Shown here: positions 60,916 through 64,000 of the stretch, piece by piece
Numbering within the stretch: position 1 is the stretch's first letter
Layout of the letters: each line of letters starts with the position of its first letter
From: Hymenobacter puniceus
GTDB lineage: Bacteria; Bacteroidota; Bacteroidia; Cytophagales; Hymenobacteraceae
Direction of reading: 5' to 3'
Assembly (NCBI RefSeq): GCF_014333525.1
Contig: NZ_JACSCX010000008.1
Span: forward strand, 1 to 64,000
Length of the DNA: 64,000 nucleotides
Made by a program: the position numbers and the translations under genes
Notes under the pieces: generated by a model
Seen by the model: only the letters and a program-made list of their open reading frames with translations
Databases searched by the model: none
What the model was told of the DNA's origin: nothing

Positions 60916-61507
60916 GGCGGTGGTCTAAATCAGGATGGGTTTCGTGGAAGGTTGATGGCAACGACTCAGCATTTGCGAGCCAAATGTGGCAGCGAGCAAA
61001 TTCATCGCAACGGCCACACCTGTGGTCCTGCCCGGCACTGTAGCGCCTGCGACCAAAAAAATCGCAGCTAAAGCGCTGAGATGCCCTTGAGCTGGATGAA
61101 ATGTGGACGTTTGTGGGCCACAAACGGCACAAATTCTGGCTGTGGTTGGCCGTCGAACGCGCCAGCCGACGCGTCGTGGCCCGGAAGCGGCGGGCCGGCG
61201 CGATGCAGTTACGGCCCGCCGCTTCCGGGCCGCCCTGCCCAAGCGCTGCCGCCGTCATGGCTGGTATGTTACGGACCTGTTTCCGGCCTACGCCTAGGCG
61301 TTGCCACCCGGCGCGCATTGGCCCTGCCCCAAGGGCTAAGGCCAAACCAACATCGTGGGAGCGCTAAATTGCTCTCGGCGTCAGCAGTGCGGCGTGTTAG
61401 TGCGCAAATCCTGCGCCTGTAGCAATTCCCTGTCAATGGGCACGGCGCGAATCAAAATGTGCATCGATCAGCACAATCAACGCACCATCTCCATCTAGAC
61501 CACCGCC
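60916..61507 (+). mobile_element. Degenerate IS1-like insertion sequence
   Basis: The ends GGCGGTGGTCTA (60916-60927) and TAGACCACCGCC (61496-61507) are inverted copies. Inside, an InsA-like zinc finger (CGSEQIHRNGHTCG, from ATG 60955) stops early, and an InsB-like part reads LDEMWTFVGHKRHKFWLWL, later LPKRCRRHGWYVTDLFPAYA and GVLVRKSC with several stops. The transposase is inactive, with an internal deletion. Length is 592 bp against about 770 bp for intact IS1. Confidence 0.75.
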
Positions 61508-61511
61508 GAAA

Positions 61512-62411
61512 TTATGGAGCGAGCTGATTTACTTTTACATCATCATAAAAAATATCCCCAGCCGGGCCAGACCAATTACTATCACCTCCGCCCCTGAATG
61601 TATCAAACGATATTCTAGTTATTTTACGATAATTATGGTCATTGGTCCAGCGAATATCAGAAATATTTACTAACTCGGTCCAATTGGTGGTCGTACTCTT
61701 TTTGATAAGTACTTTTAAATAGCCATTTTTATTGCCGTAGGTATTACTTTTAACATGTATATAAACATTGTACCATGCCCCTTTTTCTAATCCGTCAAAT
61801 TGTTTATTTTGTGGATTATCACCACAATGATATGCAGTGGTATTAGGCATATCGTAATAATATACGTATGGCTTTATTGCATGAGTTGTAGTGGATGTTC
61901 TTTTCCACATTAATCTCACACTAGCTCCGTGTCCTGCCGTTGGAACATTGCAGGCACTGGCTCCATCACCAATCTCAAATCCCCAACCCAGTTTTCCACC
62001 TTCAGCAAAGGTAAAGGCGGGGTCAAACTTAAAGCTATAACTCATGTCATAGTCCGTGCCATCTGATACATTGTTTGACGCGACTAACCCATTAGTATAC
62101 GAATAGCCGTCATCCAAATGCACGCGAAGGGAATTATCTATAATCCATTGTTTGCCTCCACGCCAATTGCTGGTTTTGGAATTATCTCCAAAATCGGCAG
62201 CATACTCCGCAGCGGTATATTCATTGTTTGTAGAAGCAGTAAACTCTTTCAGAGGAATATTGCTAAAAATAGCATTGGCCGGTGCGGGGTCGGCCTGATA
62301 ATTCCCGTTAGTGGTCGTTTGAATTGGATTGTCTTTTTTGCATGAGACCAGGAGGGTGGTTGCAAACAGCAGGCATACAGCCCCGCTTTGGGTGAATTTA
62401 ATACGGTTCAT
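61512..62411 (-). CDS. PL14-like secreted lyase or binding lipoprotein
   Basis: 299 residues, lipobox LVSC (Cys24). The beta-sandwich part contains SYSFKFDPAFTFAEGGKLGW, GASVRLMWKRTST and YVYYYDMPNT, typical of the polysaccharide lyase 14-type fold (alginate/glucuronate lyases). I cannot place catalytic residues with certainty, so sugar binding is the alternative. It fits a locus attacking uronate polymers. Confidence 0.65.
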   Translation of the reverse strand: MNRIKFTQSGAVCLLFATTLLVSCKKDNPIQTTTNGNYQADPAPANAIFSNIPLKEFTASTNNEYTAAEYAADFGDNSKTSNWRGGKQWIIDNSLRVHLDDGYSYTNGLVASNNVSDGTDYDMSYSFKFDPAFTFAEGGKLGWGFEIGDGASACNVPTAGHGASVRLMWKRTSTTTHAIKPYVYYYDMPNTTAYHCGDNPQNKQFDGLEKGAWYNVYIHVKSNTYGNKNGYLKVLIKKSTTTNWTELVNISDIRWTNDHNYRKITRISFDTFRGGGDSNWSGPAGDIFYDDVKVNQLAP

Positions 62412-62559
62412 AACGAGTTGATTTTGGGTTACAATTAGAATGGGAGAGGAATGCCAACGCTTCGATGGCGAAGCCCGTTGAGGAAGCTAAAAACGAGGAG
62501 AGGAGCCCGCCCGGTAAGGCCCGGCCAGCTGCCGCCGGCCGGGCGATGCTCACGGGTAC

Positions 62560-62715
62560 CTATTCGATAACCACGCGCTTGGTCAGCACCTGATTATCGG
62601 CATGTAAGCGCAGGGTGTACACGCCCGCAGCCAGGCCCGAGGTGCGGAATTCGGAAGCGTGACCAGTCGCCGGGCCGGGCACAATGCGTGGGGAGTAGAC
62701 GCTTGTTTTTTTCAT
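62560..62715 (-). pseudogene. 51-codon frame ending in a T9SS-type sorting tail
   Basis: The minus strand reads MKKTSVYSPRIVPG, then a typical type IX secretion C-terminal end (GLAAGVYTLRLHADNQVLTK and RVVIE). There is no signal peptide and no mature domain, so this is most likely the end of a larger secreted protein joined by deletion to a start codon. It lies just downstream of the large T9SS protein at 62824, suggesting a duplicated tail. Confidence 0.5.
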
Positions 62716-62823
62716 GTGGGAATTGGGTTAGTGGAAGAAAAAAACAGTGGTTGCTTAGAAGAAAAAGAAGGTTGTCGGGAGCACCAGCCTTCTCTAGGTA
62801 GGCAGCGGAGTGCGGAAAACAAG

Positions 62824-64000
62824 TTACTTGAGCAGCACCAAGCGCCTAGTTTCCACCGTGCCGTTGCTCACTAGGCGGCAGGTGTAGATGCCGGCGGGCA
62901 GGTCGCGGCCATCGAACGTGACCGTGTAGTCGCGGCCGGTTTCGGCCACGGCGTCGTAGAGCGTGCGCACCAGCTGGCCCATGGCGCTGTACACCTGCAC
63001 CTGCGTGGCCGCCGTAGCAGCTGGCCGGAAGCGGATTTCGGCGCGCGTGGCAAAGGGGTTGGGGAAGGCTTCGAGCACCGTGGCTTGCCGGGCCGACTGC
63101 CCGGAACCCAAAGCGGGGGCCGCAGCACCTCTGGCGGCCACCGTGCCGCAAGCCCCGAGCTGGTCGCCGTGCTCGGCCAGGTGCGTTGCCACGGCATTAG
63201 TGGAGATGCACAGCTCGTTGCCGTTGTGGCACACCAGCACCTTGTCGTTCTTGTTGCCGCAGCGCACGTCCACCACCGTGAGGGTTACGGTGGCGCTGGC
63301 CACGCAGCCAAACTCGTTGGTGGCCAGCACCGTGAAGGTGAAGGTGCCGGCCGCCGTCGGCGTGAACACCGGCGCCGCCGCAGTGCTGCTGCTCAGGCCC
63401 GCGGCGGGCGACCAAGTATAGGTCGTGGCCGCGGCGGCCGAGGTGCCGTTCGAGGCCGTGAGCACCAGGCTTTGCGCCCCGTAGCCCAGGGCAATGGTGC
63501 TGGCCGGCAAGCCCGTGTAGGTATTGTCGGTGCGGCTCACGGCAATGGCGGGGGCCGGCGTCGTGCTGATTACTGTCACCGTGGCCGTGCCCGTGGCGGT
63601 GTTGCCGTTCGCGTCCGTCACCGTCAGGGTCACTAGGTTAGCGCCAAGGTTCGAGCAGTCGAAGCTGGTTTTGTCCAGGGTCAGCGTCTGCACGCCGCAG
63701 GCATCCGTCGAGCCATTATCAATGCTTGCGGGCGTCACCGCGGCGCTGCCGCTCACCAGCGTTACGCTGATGTTCCTGGTGAGCACCACGGGCGCGGTTT
63801 GGTCGCTCACCAGCACTGGCTGGGGCACGGTCACCACGCCGCCGTCGCCGTAGACAAAGTGCCAGCTGATGGTGTAGCTGCCCTGCGCCGCATAGGTGGT
63901 CGGGTCGGTGGTGGTGGCTGTTACGGTGCCGCCGCAGTAGTCGGGCGCCGTGGGGGTAGTGGCGGTCACCGAGCATTCGGCCGTGAGCGTGGGTAGCGTC
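62824..64000 (-). CDS. Large T9SS-secreted protein with HYR/Ig-like domains, C-terminal part
   Basis: At least 392 residues; the frame is open to the window end, so the start is missing. Visible: an HYR-like domain (GSYTISWHFVYGDGGVVTVP, DACGVQTLTLDKTSFDCSNL), an Ig/PKD-like repeat (YTWSPAAGLSSSTAAAPVFT, GTFTFTVLATNEFGC), a small Cys/His segment (VLVCHNGNELCISTNAVATH), and a C-terminal type A sorting domain (LEAFPNPFATRAEIRF to the end LVLLK). Such proteins are exported by the type IX system and anchored to the surface; the role could be adhesion or polymer binding. Confidence 0.8.
   Translation of the reverse strand, partial: TLPTLTAECSVTATTPTAPDYCGGTVTATTTDPTTYAAQGSYTISWHFVYGDGGVVTVPQPVLVSDQTAPVVLTRNISVTLVSGSAAVTPASIDNGSTDACGVQTLTLDKTSFDCSNLGANLVTLTVTDANGNTATGTATVTVISTTPAPAIAVSRTDNTYTGLPASTIALGYGAQSLVLTASNGTSAAAATTYTWSPAAGLSSSTAAAPVFTPTAAGTFTFTVLATNEFGCVASATVTLTVVDVRCGNKNDKVLVCHNGNELCISTNAVATHLAEHGDQLGACGTVAARGAAAPALGSGQSARQATVLEAFPNPFATRAEIRFRPAATAATQVQVYSAMGQLVRTLYDAVAETGRDYTVTFDGRDLPAGIYTCRLVSNGTVETRRLVLLK

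Noticed and set aside
60872..61345. 157-codon open frame on the minus strand.
   Set aside because: It is antisense to the IS1-like transposase relic, whose plus-strand translation shows the IS1 motifs.

Overview
The window looks like part of a large replicon, probably a conjugative plasmid or an integrated plasmid, from a Hymenobacter-like member of the Cytophagales (Bacteroidota). The evidence is a GC-rich background, Bacteroidota-type tra genes (TraG/J/K/N/M/O), promoters with a TAnnTTTG -7 box, SusC/SusD proteins, an AraC-type hybrid two-component regulator and a T9SS C-terminal sorting domain. The genus is an inference; no rRNA or other marker gene is present.

Layout. 1-7.7 kb: end of a type IV secretion operon (VirB4 end, VirB6-, VirB8-, VirB9-, VirB10- and VirB5-like proteins, TraO, two lipoproteins). 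7.7-11.6 kb: toxin-antitoxin zone, with a decayed AbiE pair (amber codon in the antitoxin, truncated toxin) followed by a second AbiEi/AbiEii pair arranged tail to tail. 11.6-22.8 kb: defence island holding an EVE-HNH modification-dependent nuclease, a three-gene cassette (PD-(D/E)XK/DUF2075 helicase, MazG, HNH), an AT-rich Detocs system (dtcA-dtcB-dtcC) and a tyrosine recombinase. Related inverted repeats with a 7-bp spacer lie at both edges. 22.9-28.5 kb: leftward mobilisation operon (mobA, relaxase, T4CP) that continues into a VbhA-like antitoxin and a Fic protein. 28.5-30.6 kb: candidate oriT, short-repeat region, parA and a small partner. 30.9-35.5 kb: Ntn hydrolase and a TlpA-LytS-LytTR operon. 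35.9-38.2 kb: HigBA, an iteron origin and a Rep_3 initiator. 38.5-64 kb: VOC protein, then a uronate-polysaccharide utilisation locus (hybrid regulator, alginate-lyase-like enzyme, GH88, SusCD, beta-helix protein, GH105, two concanavalin-type lipoproteins, a T9SS adhesin-like protein). Two nested transposons interrupt this locus at 45.07-50.77 kb.

How it works together. Mobilisation, secretion, partition and replication genes form a plasmid backbone. Toxin-antitoxin pairs and defence systems protect the element or host. The catabolic locus is the metabolic cargo: the hybrid sensor would detect an oligosaccharide, lyases would cut uronate polymers, SusCD would import fragments, and GH88/GH105 would remove the unsaturated uronic acids. 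The inner Tn3-family element has perfect 39-bp ends and a 5-bp target duplication, only fragments of tnpR and tnpA, and a TetR-controlled passenger operon. No rRNA, tRNA or CRISPR array was seen.
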